The notes beneath the pieces are model-generated. The model was not told where the DNA came from and did not search any database. It worked only from the letters and a program-made list of their open reading frames with translations. Both the position numbers and the translations under genes were made by a program. A DNA stretch of 64,000 nucleotides from positions 1,798,001-1,862,000 of the forward strand of contig NZ_CP009244.1 in the NCBI RefSeq assembly GCF_001941425.1, given 5' to 3'. This DNA comes from Corynebacterium ammoniagenes DSM 20306 (GTDB lineage: Bacteria > Actinomycetota > Actinomycetes > Mycobacteriales > Mycobacteriaceae). Positions 37,072 through 45,676 of the stretch are shown piece after piece. Positions within the stretch are counted from its first letter, which is position 1; every line of letters starts with the position of its first letter.

Positions 37072-38031
37072 ATGAACACCGAACACGGACCGCTTTATAC
37101 ACCAGCTGAACCTTGGTCAGGCCGTGATGATGGCCCAGGACCAGAGCACGCTCGATGGCATAGCGTCATTACTCCTCTCGAGGATGAATCGCCTGCCGGC
37201 ATTGTGGTGTTAGGTTTTGCCTCCGATGAAGGAGTTGAGCGCAACGGTGGCCGCCAAGGTTCGGCGGCGGGGCCCGCGGCTTTGCGCCAAGCGCTCGGGG
37301 GTTTAGCTGTTCATGAGCCACTTGCTCTATACGATGCCGGCACGGTAACCACCCAGGGCGACGATCTTGAAGGCGGACACGATGAATTATCCGCACGCGT
37401 GCAGGCTTTGGTCGAGGTCGGGCACCTAACCATTATTCTCGGCGGCGGACACGAAACCGCTTTCGGTTCTCACCGCGGGCTTTTCGCAGCTGCAGGACCT
37501 GCGCAGATCATCAACCTCGATGCCCACTTCGACCTACGCAGCGAATCCCGCGCCACCTCGGGCACGCCATTTTTGCAAATCTCCGAGTTGGTTGGCCAGC
37601 AAAATTTTGATTATTCCGTACTCGGTATTTCCCAGCCCAATAACACCACGGTACTTTTTGATACCGCACGTGAGCTCGGAGTTACCATCCATCTCGATGA
37701 GCAGCTGGCACAGCTCAGCATCAATGAGGCAACACAACTTGCCACCCAGCTGGTCGAAGAGTCTGCTCACGACCACCTGCATCTGTCCATTGACATGGAC
37801 GTCTTACCAGGCGACCAAGCACCCGGGGTATCTGCCCCGGCATCGCTGGGTGTGAGCTTTGATCGCATTCGCGCTATCGCTGTTGCTCTCGCCGCGACCG
37901 GCAAATTGGCTCTAGTCGATATTGTAGAAATCAATCCGCGCTTTGATCTCGACAACCGCACGGCCAAGTTGGGCGCGCGGTTGATCAATGACATTGCTGT
38001 GGCGCACGCGCAAGCACGTGGCCACAACTAG
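37072..38031 (+). CDS. hutG: Formimidoylglutamase
   Basis: Last step of this hut pathway: hydrolysis of N-formimino-L-glutamate to glutamate and formamide. The 319-aa arginase-family (ureohydrolase) protein has the binuclear Mn2+ ligand motifs GGGHETAFG, NLDAHFDLR and SIDMDVLPGDQAPG. It is divergent from the IclR regulator. It faces the YjiH-type gene tail to tail, with 4 bp between the stop codons. With hutH, hutU and hutI it completes the route from histidine to glutamate. Confidence 0.95.
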   Translation: MNTEHGPLYTPAEPWSGRDDGPGPEHARWHSVITPLEDESPAGIVVLGFASDEGVERNGGRQGSAAGPAALRQALGGLAVHEPLALYDAGTVTTQGDDLEGGHDELSARVQALVEVGHLTIILGGGHETAFGSHRGLFAAAGPAQIINLDAHFDLRSESRATSGTPFLQISELVGQQNFDYSVLGISQPNNTTVLFDTARELGVTIHLDEQLAQLSINEATQLATQLVEESAHDHLHLSIDMDVLPGDQAPGVSAPASLGVSFDRIRAIAVALAATGKLALVDIVEINPRFDLDNRTAKLGARLINDIAVAHAQARGHN

Positions 38032-38035
38032 TTCA

Positions 38036-39397
38036 TCACAAGATGAGGTGAGCAATTGGCGTGGCAATAACAATGGTTAATACCACGCGCTCAAACCAGA
38101 TCAAGACCATGTGCGGGATTGATACTGGGATTCTGGTGGCCATGATGCACGGCACCAATGCGGAAAAGAAGATAATCGCGGAGACAGAAACTACGCCAAT
38201 GACGAACTTCAACACCATGTCATCGCTGCCGGCCACTGCGGTGGCTGGCAAGAACATTTCAGCAATGCCAAGTGCCGCTGCCTCACTGGCAAGCTGCGGA
38301 TCGGGCAGGCGGACAAGCCAGGCGAATGGATAAAATAAATAACCAATCCATTCAAAAATCGGGGTAAACCGCTGCAGCAGCAAGCCGATAAGTCCCACCG
38401 ACATAATGGAAGGCACAATCGCACCAGCTAGACGCAGGCCATCCCGGAGGTTAATCCAAATAGAAGTTGCCAGACTTGGTGCTTCCGCTAGGGTGGTTAA
38501 ACCTTCGCGCACTGCTGCTTTCAGGCGGTTGCTCTTTACTTCTACTTCGGGCGAGGGCGTTGAGCCTTCAAAATACTCATCTGGAATGGTGCGCAACGGA
38601 GGAATAAGCACTGTGATCGCCGTGACCGCGAATGTGACTACCAGCGTGATGAAAAAGAAGGTGGTCCACATGTGCATCAAATCCAAGGATTTGGCCACAA
38701 TGACCATAAACGCTGCAGAAACGGTAGAAAATCCAGTTGCCACGATTGCTGCTTCGCGCCCGGTATATCCGCCTTGCTGATAAACGCGGTCGGTAATCAA
38801 AATGCCTAAGGAATACGAACCAACAAATGATGCCACGGCATCAATGGCGCTACGGCCCGGTGTTTTAAACAGCGGGCGCATAATCGGCTGCATGAACACG
38901 CCGACAAATTCCAGCAAGCCATAGCCGATAAGCAGGCCGAGGAATGCGCCGCCGATGGGAACAATTAGACCAACCGGAATGGCGATGGAATCCCAAAGGA
39001 AGGGAACCAAGTCCTCATCCCCTAATACCCATGGCAATCGGCCAATAATATGCAAGAACGACACGATAAGACCCACGAAGTTTAAGACGGCGAAAACTCC
39101 ATGAACCCAACCGCGTTGCCACGACTTGGTGGCGATGCCTCGGTAGGTGCCAAAGGCTGCCAAGGCGAGAACCAACCACGGCACAATACTCGGGAATGTA
39201 TCTCGCAAGAAGGTGACCATGTGGTCGAGAGGAATGGAGTTCTTTCCCTGGTAGGTCATGGGAAAGAAGAAGACGAATGCGCCGATGGCGCTATAGACCA
39301 CCAGACGCCACTTGCCTTTGACATTGGGAAGAGCGTCATCGCGATTTTCAGGCGGGCTATTTTTGCTTGAGTTCACGACGGATTCGGGCGTCGTCAT
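38036..39397 (-). CDS. YjiH-family membrane protein (nucleoside-recognition Gate domain)
   Basis: A 453-aa polytopic membrane protein counted from ATG 39397, which has CAGGAG 8 nt upstream; the longer frame to 39475 runs through a leader hairpin and is unlikely. About 9-10 hydrophobic spans, with Gate-type segments such as VGSYSLGILITDRVYQQGGYTGREAAIVATGF and AEMFLPATAVAGSDDMVLKFVIGVVSVSAIIFFSALVPCIMATRIPVSI. Solute unknown. Its place beside the hut genes, which here lack an obvious histidine permease, makes it a candidate transporter for histidine or a breakdown product (inference). Confidence 0.75.
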   Translation of the reverse strand: MTTPESVVNSSKNSPPENRDDALPNVKGKWRLVVYSAIGAFVFFFPMTYQGKNSIPLDHMVTFLRDTFPSIVPWLVLALAAFGTYRGIATKSWQRGWVHGVFAVLNFVGLIVSFLHIIGRLPWVLGDEDLVPFLWDSIAIPVGLIVPIGGAFLGLLIGYGLLEFVGVFMQPIMRPLFKTPGRSAIDAVASFVGSYSLGILITDRVYQQGGYTGREAAIVATGFSTVSAAFMVIVAKSLDLMHMWTTFFFITLVVTFAVTAITVLIPPLRTIPDEYFEGSTPSPEVEVKSNRLKAAVREGLTTLAEAPSLATSIWINLRDGLRLAGAIVPSIMSVGLIGLLLQRFTPIFEWIGYLFYPFAWLVRLPDPQLASEAAALGIAEMFLPATAVAGSDDMVLKFVIGVVSVSAIIFFSALVPCIMATRIPVSIPHMVLIWFERVVLTIVIATPIAHLIL

Positions 39398-39431
39398 GAC
39401 TGGCTCCTGACTTTGGGCTAGGTATTTACCC

Positions 39432-39476
39432 ATTGCCACTAGGCATGCGCAAAAAGGCATGCATTCAAGTGGCAAT
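39432..39476 (-). promoter_or_regulatory. Leader hairpin of the YjiH-type gene
   Basis: ATTGCCACT (39432-39440) pairs with AGTGGCAAT (39468-39476), with an inner GCATGC/GCATGC helix. It ends 34 bp above the start codon and has no T-tract. A leader control element or operator is possible. Confidence 0.5.
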
Positions 39477-39613
39477 AAAATAAATAGTGCTACGAGTTAA
39501 ATACATGCCCGCGCGACAGCCTGACGCGAGTTAGCATCATAGTAAGTGCTTCGCGCCACAAAGTCACGACAAAAGATGTGTGGATTACACCCACTACCCC
39601 CGTCGAGGTGAGT

Positions 39614-40870
39614 TTAAGCCTTCGGCAAGCGACGAAGAATGGGCTTCGGGTTTTCTAGCGACTCACGCGCAAAGATCCAGGCGATGACACCAACTAGTGA
39701 GAGAACACCGCAGACCCCGAAGGCAATCTTGAATCCATAGAGATCCGCCAACATGCCAACGATGATCGGACCGCCGATCGACCCTAAGTCCATAGCCATC
39801 TGAAAGGCTGATAAAACTTGGCCGCCGGAGCGTTCATTGCCGATAACATCAGCAATCACGGCCTGCTGGGATGGGTTTGCAAAGCCACCTGCGGCACCTG
39901 CCAGCGCAGAAAGAATAATCAGAATTAGTGGCGAGTCGGCAAAACCAAAGACGCCCACAAAGACTGCAGTGCCAGTCAGCCCGCCGATAATCAGTGGACG
40001 TCGGCCAATAGTATCCGCGAGGCGTCCTGAGACTTGCAGGACCACTGCAGTGCCGAAGGCGTACGCAGCCAAAGCAAAACCTGCAATCGCGGAACCATTA
40101 TTAAAAACAGCCGCTGCGAACAGTGGAACCACAGATACACGCACGCCCATATTCGCCCAGCCGTGGGCGAAATTGGAAGTCAACGCAGCACGAAATGCCG
40201 TGTCACCCCAGGCTTCACGCAGCTTCATTGGAGGCTTGACAGAGGAATCTTTCTCCGTGCCCTCTTTAACGCGTGGCATCATAATCCACACCACCAAGGC
40301 AGCCAGCGCAACGCCCACGCCGTAGATCAAAAATGGCCAGCGGAAGCCTAGGAAAGACAATGCCGCGCCCACAATCGGCCCCACGATATTGCCGATCAAA
40401 AATGCGGTGCCATAAATTGCGGAACATTTACCGCGAATTGATGGTGGCGCAATCTTTACAATCAGCCCCATCGCAGAGACTGTAAACATCGCCGAGCCGA
40501 AGCCTGCCAAAGCGCGCAGCAAGATGATGTGCCAATATTCAATCGCTCCGGCGACTAGCCCCGTGGTCACCGCAACGACCAAAAGGCCGGTGATGTACAC
40601 AGCGCGGGTGCCAATCTTGTCCACCAAGACTCCGGCCCCAGGCGCCATAATCAAACGGCTGACTGAGAAAATCGAAACTACCAAGCCGGCCGCAGCCATA
40701 GAAACGTCAAAGGAGACGATAAATTGCGGCAGCAGCGGAGCGATTAATCCATAGCCCAAGGCGATAATGAACGCCGCAACTACGAGTACCCAGATTTCCC
40801 GCGGAACTTTTGCCTGTTCCAACTTCGGTAAATGTTCGAGATCCGGGGAGGTAGATTCAGTATTTTTCAT
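39614..40870 (-). CDS. MFS transporter (multidrug-exporter type)
   Basis: A 418-aa major facilitator protein with 12 predicted spans. Motif A is partly kept as GVLVDKIGTRAV in loop 2-3, and the mid-protein repeat GRLADTIGRRPLIIGG lies in loop 8-9, as in DHA1-type drug exporters. GAGGG precedes the start codon. Its promoter region is shared with the divergent gene at 40995 and holds two SOS-like boxes. Substrate unknown. Confidence 0.85.
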   Translation of the reverse strand: MKNTESTSPDLEHLPKLEQAKVPREIWVLVVAAFIIALGYGLIAPLLPQFIVSFDVSMAAAGLVVSIFSVSRLIMAPGAGVLVDKIGTRAVYITGLLVVAVTTGLVAGAIEYWHIILLRALAGFGSAMFTVSAMGLIVKIAPPSIRGKCSAIYGTAFLIGNIVGPIVGAALSFLGFRWPFLIYGVGVALAALVVWIMMPRVKEGTEKDSSVKPPMKLREAWGDTAFRAALTSNFAHGWANMGVRVSVVPLFAAAVFNNGSAIAGFALAAYAFGTAVVLQVSGRLADTIGRRPLIIGGLTGTAVFVGVFGFADSPLILIILSALAGAAGGFANPSQQAVIADVIGNERSGGQVLSAFQMAMDLGSIGGPIIVGMLADLYGFKIAFGVCGVLSLVGVIAWIFARESLENPKPILRRLPKA

Positions 40871-40933
40871 ATCTCAAATAACCCTAGCCCTCTTCAACAA
40901 AAAATTCTTTTAGCACAATACCCACCACACAGT

Positions 40934-40949
40934 TCGAACACCCGTTCTA
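40934..40949. promoter_or_regulatory. LexA/SOS-like box 1
   Basis: TCGAACACCCGTTCTA matches 12 of 14 fixed positions of the actinobacterial SOS box TCGAACANNTGTTCGA. It covers the -35 region of the plus-strand gene. Confidence 0.5.
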
Positions 40950-40956
40950 CATTTTC

Positions 40957-40962
40957 GATAAT
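40957..40962 (+). promoter_or_regulatory. Candidate -10 box between the two SOS-like boxes
   Basis: GATAAT on the plus strand, with TTCGAA 17-18 bp upstream at the -35 position inside box 1. The gene start at 40995 would have a short leader. Confidence 0.45.
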
Positions 40963-40965
40963 GTT

Positions 40966-40981
40966 TAGAACGGATGTCCGA
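40966..40981. promoter_or_regulatory. LexA/SOS-like box 2
   Basis: TAGAACGGATGTCCGA matches 11 of 14 fixed positions of the same consensus. It begins exactly 32 bp after box 1, three helical turns. It lies between the -10 box and the ribosome site of the plus-strand gene. Confidence 0.45.
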
Positions 40982-40994
40982 AAAGGGTTCTACA

Positions 40995-41555
40995 GTGTTG
41001 AACATGAAAAACCACAAGAATATTCCTGCATCCAACCGACTACACTCCCTCACGCAATCACGTAGCAGACTCCCAGCCACCCAGGTCCACGGTATCGATA
41101 CCGCTAGTGCGACAGCGGAGGTCATGCTCGCCCACTCCTTAACCGTCGATGCCCTGCAATCAATCATGCGCCACCCCCGCTCGCTCAACCGAGATATAGC
41201 CAATTGGCGGCCACCGATAAAGCAGCTTCCCGGAATCGGCGGCCAAGGAGATCTCACCGCGAGCCTCTCGCGCTTTCGCGTCGGCCCGCGTGCTGTCTCC
41301 CGAATCCGTGGTTATGGTGAGCGCCGCAAGCCGGTCTATCTCATCCGGTTACGCATTACAGACCCGGCAGGCCTTCCCGTGCGGCGCGAGATTGCAGAGG
41401 GCTGGGTTCGCGCACTAGTACCACCGCACGCTGCCTCGTCGGTTCATGAAATCCCTTCTGGCCAATCCGCAACCTTTGTATGGATGGTTGACTCCGACTA
41501 CCAGCCACTTCGCTCACCGAGTTCGATGTTTGCTGGTCTCGATCAGGCTGCTTAA
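40995..41555 (+). CDS. Unknown protein, 186 aa, possibly DNA-damage controlled
   Basis: Not recognised. I place the start at GTG 40995 because AAAGGG (40982-40987) lies 7 nt upstream; ATG 41004 and ATG 40974 are alternatives. The N-terminal ~45 residues are polar and basic. The C-terminal part reads as a small beta-rich domain (VYLIRLRITDPAGLPVRREIAEGWVRALVPPHAASSVHEIPSGQSATFVWMVDSDY). No signal peptide or membrane span. The promoter lies between two SOS-like boxes, so induction by DNA damage is an open possibility. A terminator shared with the convergent gene follows. Confidence 0.65.
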   Translation: MLNMKNHKNIPASNRLHSLTQSRSRLPATQVHGIDTASATAEVMLAHSLTVDALQSIMRHPRSLNRDIANWRPPIKQLPGIGGQGDLTASLSRFRVGPRAVSRIRGYGERRKPVYLIRLRITDPAGLPVRREIAEGWVRALVPPHAASSVHEIPSGQSATFVWMVDSDYQPLRSPSSMFAGLDQAA

Positions 41556-41573
41556 ATCGTCTCGGACACAACA

Positions 41574-41612
41574 ATGCCCGTGCTAGTACTGACAAACTAC
41601 TAGCACGGGCAT
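41574..41612. terminator. Bidirectional hairpin between convergent genes
   Basis: A perfect 15-bp stem ATGCCCGTGCTAGTA (41574-41588) with its complement at 41598-41612 and a 9-nt loop. The flanking T-tracts are poor on both sides. Confidence 0.7.
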
Positions 41613-41628
41613 CAAAGGTTAGACAGAA

Positions 41629-42588
41629 TTAGTCTTCTTCGTCGTCCTCGTCATCTTCTGCATCGAGGCTCTCACGTGAGCCCGAGAGCTCGTGGATTTC
41701 GAGGTCGTCGTCTTCATCATCGTCTTCGTCGTCCTCATCGTTGTACTCCGCGAATTCACTTTCGAGCTCTTCGTCGAGAGTGTCTTCACCGTAGATGTCG
41801 TACACATCCGGTTCATCAAACTCATCGGAGTCGAAAGGCACCAATTGTGACTCCCAGTCCAAGGCGCGCTCAGCGACTAGGCCCAGGACATCAAAGAGGC
41901 GGTCGAAGTCAATGTAGGTGCCCAGCTCTAGGGTCTCTGCTGGGATTTCGATGATGGGCTCTGCACCATTGGCGATCGAAGACTCCAACAGCGCCTGATA
42001 TTCATCATCGCTGAGGGGCTCTTCGGAATCGACGCCCTGTTCTGCATCGACATCCCATAGCTCCTGAATCGTCGCATCATCGTAATCGTCGATTTCGGAA
42101 GTATCGTCGCCCTCATCGAATTCATCTTCGGTGTAGGCAAAGGACAAGAACCGCACGATCGCAGAAGGTACTCCGTCTACGGTTTCTACCAATACCCGCA
42201 GCTCGGAATCATTAGCGACTTCCGCGACAACCAAGTTCGGGTTGAACTCATCTTGGATAAATTCCAGTTCCGCAATGCGCTCATCAGTACCTTCGAGCAA
42301 ATCACGCAAAACGGTAACTACCTGGTCTGTAGCGATGTGGCGGGCCACTGACTCTACTGCATCTTCAACGGAAAAAGCCACTGACACCAGCACTGCTTCA
42401 AAGTCTTCATCATCTTCATCGACATCAGCTGCTGCAATGTAGACATTCGCCGCCGGAAGCAATTGATCGATCTCAACGAATTGAATCTCTAAGTCCGAGG
42501 TAATCGGCACAAACATAATGTCGTCATTGACGCGAGACTCAATCCCCTCGGCATCCAAGGCCGCTGCAATGTTCTCGAAAAAGCTCAT
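41629..42588 (-). CDS. Very acidic cytosolic protein, 319 aa, unknown function
   Basis: Start taken at ATG 42588 (MSFFENIAAALDAEG) rather than the upstream TTG at 42636, because the family-like folded region begins there. The first ~150 residues look like a YbjN/chaperone-like sensory fold (VNDDIMFVPITSDLEIQFVEI...LRVLVETVDGVPSAIVRFL). The rest is increasingly acidic and ends in long Asp/Glu runs. No membrane segment. Isolated on its strand. Function cannot be assigned. Confidence 0.7.
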   Translation of the reverse strand: MSFFENIAAALDAEGIESRVNDDIMFVPITSDLEIQFVEIDQLLPAANVYIAAADVDEDDEDFEAVLVSVAFSVEDAVESVARHIATDQVVTVLRDLLEGTDERIAELEFIQDEFNPNLVVAEVANDSELRVLVETVDGVPSAIVRFLSFAYTEDEFDEGDDTSEIDDYDDATIQELWDVDAEQGVDSEEPLSDDEYQALLESSIANGAEPIIEIPAETLELGTYIDFDRLFDVLGLVAERALDWESQLVPFDSDEFDEPDVYDIYGEDTLDEELESEFAEYNDEDDEDDDEDDDLEIHELSGSRESLDAEDDEDDEED

Positions 42589-42727
42589 ATCTGGCAATCC
42601 GTCCTTGTTGATAATAAAGCGTGGGCCATGCGACAACGGTTATGAAAGCCGTTGCCGCACAAGCCTACATTCAACCCACAATCTTAGGCAGCCAATCACG
42701 TTAGTTTCTTCAATCTTTCCCTGTTTG

Positions 42728-44488
42728 TCATGGCCCGAAACCTTCCAATAAGAACTCAATTTCAGCCAAAATATCGGGACGCCCCAGCCCCCATTCCAGC
42801 ATGTTGTAGTCATTCCAGGCCTGGCGGCGTTTACGGCGCGGGTCATAATCCACATGGTGCGGGACATCAAAAGTCATTGTTGCGCGATGCGCTGGGGCGT
42901 TATCTGCCATGTCGAACTTGGCTTGCGAAGCGGAAGTAATGTACTCCGGCCAATCATCGCCCGGCCGGCCGAAATGGATAAAGTTGGCCCAATGCTTTTG
43001 CATCAACGCCGTCAGCGATTCCATGTCTTCTGAGCTGCCCAACCGCAGCAACAAGGACGCCCGCGAAGCGCTCATATCGCCGAAAACATTGGAAAGCTCC
43101 ATCGAGTGCATGGCACCCAGCCCCAACGCCTTTAAAGCTTTCGATGCATACGTAAACCGGTACATCCACGTGGAATTTTTCAGGACATGCGATTGCGCAA
43201 CTCGGACAGAAGGTGCCCAAAAGAGTGCATCGGCAAGCAATTCTGCAAAGTCTGAGCGATCCGTGCCACCGTCATAGGCGTCGACTACTTTCGGCGCGTT
43301 CTCTTCGTCGTAAGAAGCCAGGAACCGGATAGCAGCGCGCTGCCGGATATGTTCCCGTTGAAAGACGAACTTAGAAAAGCTCGCTTCATCACTGTTGGTA
43401 CCTATCAACAGCGGAACGTCCATTTGCTTACCGCGCGCGAAGACCTCCAGCGGGTGATCGGGGATTAAATCACCATCCACGGTCGGCGCATAGGAAGAAT
43501 TCAGGTGTAGAAGCTCGCCATTTCGCCACATCATCGACTGCCCGGCGCGCACAATGTCATCACCTTTAGCCTCACGCAATGCGTCAACCGTTGACCCGCG
43601 CGGCAGCGCCATGCGTTTGACCAGTTCTCGTGCCCACCACGTCGACTGCGTCCGCGAGTGAATCATGCCAATGGGTGAAGACTGCGCGATGGCGCGATGA
43701 AAAAGCCCTTCTGCCGCGGGGCTGGTCATCAACGTCAATACGGCAGCGCCACCGGCGGACTCCCCCATTGCCGTGACACTATCGGGGTCGCCACCGAAGG
43801 CAGCGATGTTTTCCTGAACCCACTGCAACGCCAAGAGCTGATCCATGACTGCCGGGTTGGCCACGCAGTCATCGGAAAGCGAACGCAAATCCAGATACCC
43901 CAATGCGCCCAGGCGAAAGTTGATGGACACGTAGACCACATTCATCGCTTCTGTCAGTTGAAAGCCGCGCAGCATGAGCATGTGCGACGAGCCCACGATA
44001 AAAGATCCGCCATGGAAATACACCACGACGGGTAGTTTTTCATCGGTATTGGGTCGCACCACATCTAAATGCAGGCAGTCTTCACTGCCGATGATGCGGT
44101 CTTGCCACGAGTAGGTCGGTTGTGGGGCTACTGGCCCAAATTCATTGCAGTAGCGAATGCCTTCCCACGGCTCAGCGGGACGTGGCGCGCGGAAGCGATG
44201 TTGGCCTGAAGTATCGGCGCCAAAGGGAATTCCGCGCCAGGAGCGCACCAGCTTTCCTTCGGTTTCTTCCATGCGTCCATGTACCCAACCCGACGCCGTC
44301 TTGATGGTGAGTTTTTCGCCCTGAGCCTGCTCCGCCGCTGCCGCGATGGCTTCATGCGCGCGGCGGTGTGCAGCTTCTGCCTCGGCTTTCGCGGCGCTGA
44401 CGGAAATCTCACATTCGACCTGGTCGAAGGAATAATCTCCCGGTGATTGTGGTTGGCCACTGGTTGAATTCTCATCACTACTACTCAT
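42728..44488 (-). CDS. Type-B carboxylesterase
   Basis: A 586-aa alpha/beta hydrolase of the carboxylesterase type-B family. The second family signature is SEDCLHLDVVRP (near residue 133), the oxyanion hole is YFHGGSF, and the nucleophile elbow is GESAGGAA (Ser near 243). An unusual acidic Ala/Glu-rich N-terminal extension (about 1-60) has no signal peptide, so it is probably cytosolic. Substrate unknown; the family includes para-nitrobenzyl-type esterases. Monocistronic. Confidence 0.88.
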   Translation of the reverse strand: MSSSDENSTSGQPQSPGDYSFDQVECEISVSAAKAEAEAAHRRAHEAIAAAAEQAQGEKLTIKTASGWVHGRMEETEGKLVRSWRGIPFGADTSGQHRFRAPRPAEPWEGIRYCNEFGPVAPQPTYSWQDRIIGSEDCLHLDVVRPNTDEKLPVVVYFHGGSFIVGSSHMLMLRGFQLTEAMNVVYVSINFRLGALGYLDLRSLSDDCVANPAVMDQLLALQWVQENIAAFGGDPDSVTAMGESAGGAAVLTLMTSPAAEGLFHRAIAQSSPIGMIHSRTQSTWWARELVKRMALPRGSTVDALREAKGDDIVRAGQSMMWRNGELLHLNSSYAPTVDGDLIPDHPLEVFARGKQMDVPLLIGTNSDEASFSKFVFQREHIRQRAAIRFLASYDEENAPKVVDAYDGGTDRSDFAELLADALFWAPSVRVAQSHVLKNSTWMYRFTYASKALKALGLGAMHSMELSNVFGDMSASRASLLLRLGSSEDMESLTALMQKHWANFIHFGRPGDDWPEYITSASQAKFDMADNAPAHRATMTFDVPHHVDYDPRRKRRQAWNDYNMLEWGLGRPDILAEIEFLLEGFGP

Positions 44489-44682
44489 GCCGACTGCCCC
44501 CTCATTCGGCTACGCAACGAATAAGAACTCATATTCATAACAATAACCCCCTTCTGGGAATTGTGCCGCTACTTCATGCGGTTGAACACAATGCGAGCAC
44601 CTGCAATCAAGCTTACTCGCGCTGTATTCTCGTGTTATCGCAGTAATTAAGTGCCTCTATTAAATAGAACAGGACATTAGTG

Positions 44683-45456
44683 ATGAAACTTCCACAAATT
44701 CTTAATCGGAAAAAGTCCCATGAAGCTCACGATGAAGATGAAATCTTCGAAGGTGAAATCGTCGATGAGCCTGTAAGTCCTGAGGCTCAGGAATTGCTTA
44801 ATAATGACGACAAATTTGGTTCCATGATTATGTCCGGGTTGCAAAAGGCCGTTGCTGTGCAGTCCTCGACGGTGGCCAAGTATGTCGATTCTGTGCGCAA
44901 GCGCAACCCCGATGCTTCTGCCGAGGAAATTCAGGAAATCCTCGATAAGCACTTCATGCGGGTAGTTCAAGGAACCGGCGCGGGCGCTGGAGCTGCCTCC
45001 GCTATCCCAGGAGTTGGCCTTGTAACCGGCGCTGCTGCCATTGGTGCAGAATCGCTCGTCTTTATTGAAGCAGCCGCATGGTACTTTTTAGCCTCTGCAC
45101 ATAACCAAGGCGTGGATCTTTCCACGAAGGAACGGCGCATGGCCGTGGTCTTGATTATCCTTAATGGCTCCCAAGGCTCCGCGTTGGTAGATACTTTCGT
45201 CCAAGATGTTGGCAAGGGCAAGGGTTTGCCGACCGCAAGTGCGCTCACCCGTTTTTCCACACCATCGCTGACGGGGCTCAACGGACGGTTGCTGAATATG
45301 TTCATTAAGAACATGAGCAAGCGCGTGCGTTGGATGTGGGTATCAAAGTTGGTTCCATTCGGAATTGGCGCCGCTTTGGGGGCAATCGCCAACCGCAAGC
45401 TGGGCAACCAAATGGTCAAGCACACTCATACCCAGATTCCAGCATTGGTGAACTAA
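44683..45456 (+). CDS. Unknown protein, 257 aa, with glycine-rich hydrophobic centre
   Basis: Start at ATG 44683 (a GTG at 44680 is adjacent), with ACAGGA upstream. The N-terminal ~90 residues are charged (KKSHEAHDEDEIFEGEIVDE). A glycine/alanine-rich hydrophobic centre follows (GTGAGAGAASAIPGVGLVTGAAAIGAESLVFIEAAAWYF, about 97-135) and a further hydrophobic segment near the C-terminus (LVPFGIGAALGAIA). The pattern recalls EcsC-type membrane-associated proteins but I cannot confirm it. It lies upstream of odhA with a 220-bp gap, so probably independent. Confidence 0.7.
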   Translation: MKLPQILNRKKSHEAHDEDEIFEGEIVDEPVSPEAQELLNNDDKFGSMIMSGLQKAVAVQSSTVAKYVDSVRKRNPDASAEEIQEILDKHFMRVVQGTGAGAGAASAIPGVGLVTGAAAIGAESLVFIEAAAWYFLASAHNQGVDLSTKERRMAVVLIILNGSQGSALVDTFVQDVGKGKGLPTASALTRFSTPSLTGLNGRLLNMFIKNMSKRVRWMWVSKLVPFGIGAALGAIANRKLGNQMVKHTHTQIPALVN

Positions 45457-45571
45457 GCCTCGACTACCCCTCAATTTTGGTGAGTTTATGCAGGTGGCTA
45501 CAGAGATCCACCACCATAATGGCGGGCGCTTGTGGTCGAAACAGCTTTCCGCCGTATCATAAGGGGCGAGC

Positions 45572-45599
45572 TGTCAACAGAGTATTGGCCGCGTATAGT
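45572..45599 (+). promoter_or_regulatory. Candidate odhA promoter
   Basis: TATAGT (45594-45599) lies 16 bp after TGTCAA (45572-45577), about 78 bp above the GTG start. Confidence 0.5.
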
Positions 45600-45676
45600 G
45601 GCTAAGCACTGAATGCACAACTAAAGTCGACAAAAGACCCATACTTAAACTCAAGGAAATGAGGCGAGCACCTGCC

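Noticed and set aside
30640..38031. Hut cluster as horizontally acquired
   Set aside because: Codon usage and composition look like the neighbours and no integrase, repeat or tRNA boundary is present.
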